A stretch of DNA of 64,000 bases from JAJYSO01 sp964495935. Its GTDB lineage: Bacteria; Bacteroidota; Bacteroidia; Flavobacteriales; Flavobacteriaceae. A program made the translations under genes and the position numbers. Every line of letters starts with the position of its first letter. Position 1 is the stretch's first letter. Below, piece by piece: positions 62,612 through 64,000 of this stretch. The notes beneath the pieces were generated by a model. That model was not told where the DNA came from. It worked only from the letters and a program-made list of their open reading frames with translations, and searched no databases. Where the stretch lies: positions 1 to 64,000 of the forward strand of contig CAZBXQ010000010.1 in assembly GCA_964495935.1 (NCBI GenBank). The letters are read 5' to 3'.

Positions 62612-63583
62612 ATGCATTCAAATCAACGGAGTTTCAAGGATTATTTAATTATTTCCCTAAAAGGAATTGCCATGGGAGCTGCCGATACGGTACCCGGAGT
62701 ATCGGGAGGCACTATCGCCTTTATCACCGGAATCTACGAAGAACTGATTACAACCTTGGGGAAAATCGATATTTCCTTGCTAAAGGTGTGGAAAAAGGAG
62801 GGCTTCGCAAAAATGTGGGAAAAATTAAACGGCAATTTTCTAATCGCACTCCTTACCGGAGTCGGTTTCAGTATTTTCACCCTGATGCGGCTGGCACGCT
62901 ATCTTCTGGAAAATCACCCCCTTGCGGTGTGGGCTTTTTTCTTTGGATTGGTTCTGGCCAGTATCGGATATGTAGCCAAACAAATAAAAAAATGGAACGG
63001 TGCGACCCTTGCAGCCTTGGTATTAGCCGCTGTAGCCGCTTATTTTGTGACTTCTTTTTCTGCTTTGAGCAATACCGAACACAGTTATTTATTCCTCTTT
63101 ATGGCGGGTGCGGTTGCCGTATGTGCCATGATTCTTCCCGGAATCTCCGGAGCCTATATTTTACTCTTGCTCGGGGCCTATGAAGAAATCACCAAAGCTG
63201 TAAGCGACCTGGATATCAAAAAATTATTCTTCACCGGAATGGGAATTATTGTGGGGCTTATGAGCTTTTCAAGATTTCTCAAATGGCTGTTCTCCAAATA
63301 TGAGCAGGTAACACTGGCCGCCTTAACCGGTTTTATTGCGGGGTCATTAAACAAAATATGGCCCTGGAAGAAGGTAGTCGATTACCAAATCATAGACCAT
63401 CAACTGCAAATCTTATCCGAAAAATCAGTGTGGCCGGCAAATTACCAAGGCTATCCTATGCTTGGCAAAAACGGCATTAGTTTTGTAGATAAAGACCCAC
63501 AAATCGGGACCGTTTTTTTGTTTTCGGTTATTGGTTTTATCCTTATATTAGGATTAGAGCAATTGGCTAAAAAATTTGAATAA
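62612..63583 (+). CDS. DUF368 membrane protein (polyprenyl-phosphate transporter type), first copy
   Basis: This is a 323-aa inner-membrane protein with about eight transmembrane segments. The family motif recurs in both halves: GAADTVPGVSGGTIAFITGIYEEL near residue 21 (cited in part) and ILPGISGAYILLLLGAYEEI in the middle. DUF368 proteins were shown in 2023 to recycle undecaprenyl phosphate across the membrane (PopT type). Its stop overlaps the next start as TAATG, so the pair is coupled. Confidence 0.9.
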   Translation: MHSNQRSFKDYLIISLKGIAMGAADTVPGVSGGTIAFITGIYEELITTLGKIDISLLKVWKKEGFAKMWEKLNGNFLIALLTGVGFSIFTLMRLARYLLENHPLAVWAFFFGLVLASIGYVAKQIKKWNGATLAALVLAAVAAYFVTSFSALSNTEHSYLFLFMAGAVAVCAMILPGISGAYILLLLGAYEEITKAVSDLDIKKLFFTGMGIIVGLMSFSRFLKWLFSKYEQVTLAALTGFIAGSLNKIWPWKKVVDYQIIDHQLQILSEKSVWPANYQGYPMLGKNGISFVDKDPQIGTVFLFSVIGFILILGLEQLAKKFE

Positions 63584-64000
63584 TGCAATCCTACAGAACC
63601 TTAAAAGACTGGATTTTCCTTGTTCTGAAGGGAATTGGGATGGGTGCTGCCAATAAGGTTCCGGGAGTCTCCGGAGGAATTGTTGCTTTTGTTGCCGGAT
63701 TTTACGAGGAATTTATCTACTCCCTAAAAAAAATTAATGGAAAAGCCTTCCTCCTTCTCTTTAACGGACGATTTAAAAGTTTCTTCAACTATATTAATGC
63801 CAAATTCCTGGGACTTCTTTTTCTGGGCATGATCATTAGTTATTTTAGCGTCTCAAAACTCTTAGATTATTGGATTACCCACTATGAATTATGGGTTTGG
63901 TCGGGTTTTTTTGGAATGATTGTAGGCTCAATCTATTATATTGCCAAAGATTTCAACCTCAAATCCGGTAGGAATTTATTTTTTATCCTCTTGGGGATTC
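63583..64000 (+). CDS. DUF368 membrane protein, second copy (cut by window end)
   Basis: This is the first 139 codons of a second DUF368 gene. MQSYRTLKDWIFLVLKGIGMG is followed by AANKVPGVSGGIVAFVAGFYEEF. In the motif the first copy's D and T are N and I here, suggesting functional divergence. The 3' end lies outside the window. Confidence 0.88.
   Translation, partial: MQSYRTLKDWIFLVLKGIGMGAANKVPGVSGGIVAFVAGFYEEFIYSLKKINGKAFLLLFNGRFKSFFNYINAKFLGLLFLGMIISYFSVSKLLDYWITHYELWVWSGFFGMIVGSIYYIAKDFNLKSGRNLFFILLGI

Noticed and set aside
1..64000. CRISPR array, rRNA operon or prophage
   Set aside because: No regularly spaced repeats, rRNA-like segments or phage structural genes are visible in the window.

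Overview
The window reads as chromosome of a member of the Bacteroidota, most likely the family Flavobacteriaceae. The evidence is: gliding/type IX secretion genes (gldJ, porV); the flavobacterial gene orders rpmB-rpmG-DUF4295-ftsY and exbB-exbD-tonB-folC; tRNAs without an encoded CCA; almost no Shine-Dalgarno sequences; and more than twenty promoters with the Bacteroidota -7 box TAnnTTTG, several with a TTG/TTTG box about 19 bp upstream. I see no rRNA, CRISPR array, prophage or integrative element. The window is a core chromosomal stretch with a few accessory additions.

Layout. 0.1-9.5 kb: a TlpA-type thioredoxin, pyruvate carboxylase, a YbjQ-fold protein, a LysM plus periplasmic-binding-fold protein and a YheT-type hydrolase. 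8.2-12.7 kb: a minus-strand uptake locus with a surface lipoprotein, a TonB-dependent receptor and a second lipoprotein. 13.0-17.8 kb: heme O synthase, two subunit III genes, subunit IV, a cysteine-less SCO-like protein, SCO and a small CxxC membrane protein, which together supply and assemble a cytochrome c oxidase. 17.8-23.7 kb: a MacB-type tripartite exporter (ATPase, two permeases, adaptor, TolC). 23.7-28.9 kb: tsaB, a fused alpha-ketoacid dehydrogenase E1, a stretch of mobile-element debris and the Na+/H+ antiporter nhaD. 29.1-32.3 kb: the ExbB-ExbD-TonB energy-transducing system plus folC. 32.4-32.7 kb: two tRNA-Val genes, each with its own promoter and terminator.

32.9-37.3 kb: murF, gldJ and porV. 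37.5-40.2 kb: pyruvate dehydrogenase E1 alpha and E2. 40.3-44.0 kb: an M28 peptidase, an SDR, a SprT-like protein and mannose-1-phosphate guanylyltransferase. 44.0-48.6 kb: an MlaFE-type lipid transporter, a PBP4-type DD-peptidase, a 100-N assembly gap and lysA. 48.7-54.4 kb: OsmC, a cluster of dispersed palindromic repeats, a DinB-like protein, a HAD-NUDIX fusion, a GH92 mannosidase and a small membrane protein. 54.4-64 kb: ftsY, DUF4295, rpmG, rpmB, aspA, cinA, a serine hydrolase, an FAH-family protein, an exonuclease and two tandem DUF368 (polyprenyl-phosphate transporter type) genes, the second cut by the window edge.

The most distinctive non-genic signal is a small non-autonomous transposable element with imperfect terminal inverted repeats (GAGGTCATTTAAAC / GAGGTGGTTTAAAC). 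Two copies are 160 bp long and about 97% identical. A third, 79 bp copy has an internal deletion. All three are flanked by perfect 3-bp target duplications. One copy rewrote the stop codon of aspA. The other main observations are a perfect 55-bp duplication flanking the N gap (an assembly signature), a terminator-like hairpin at the expected 5' end of the nhaD mRNA, a degenerate HAD domain fused to a NUDIX domain, and a cysteine-less thioredoxin-like protein coupled to SCO. I did not find a wholly new multi-gene system.
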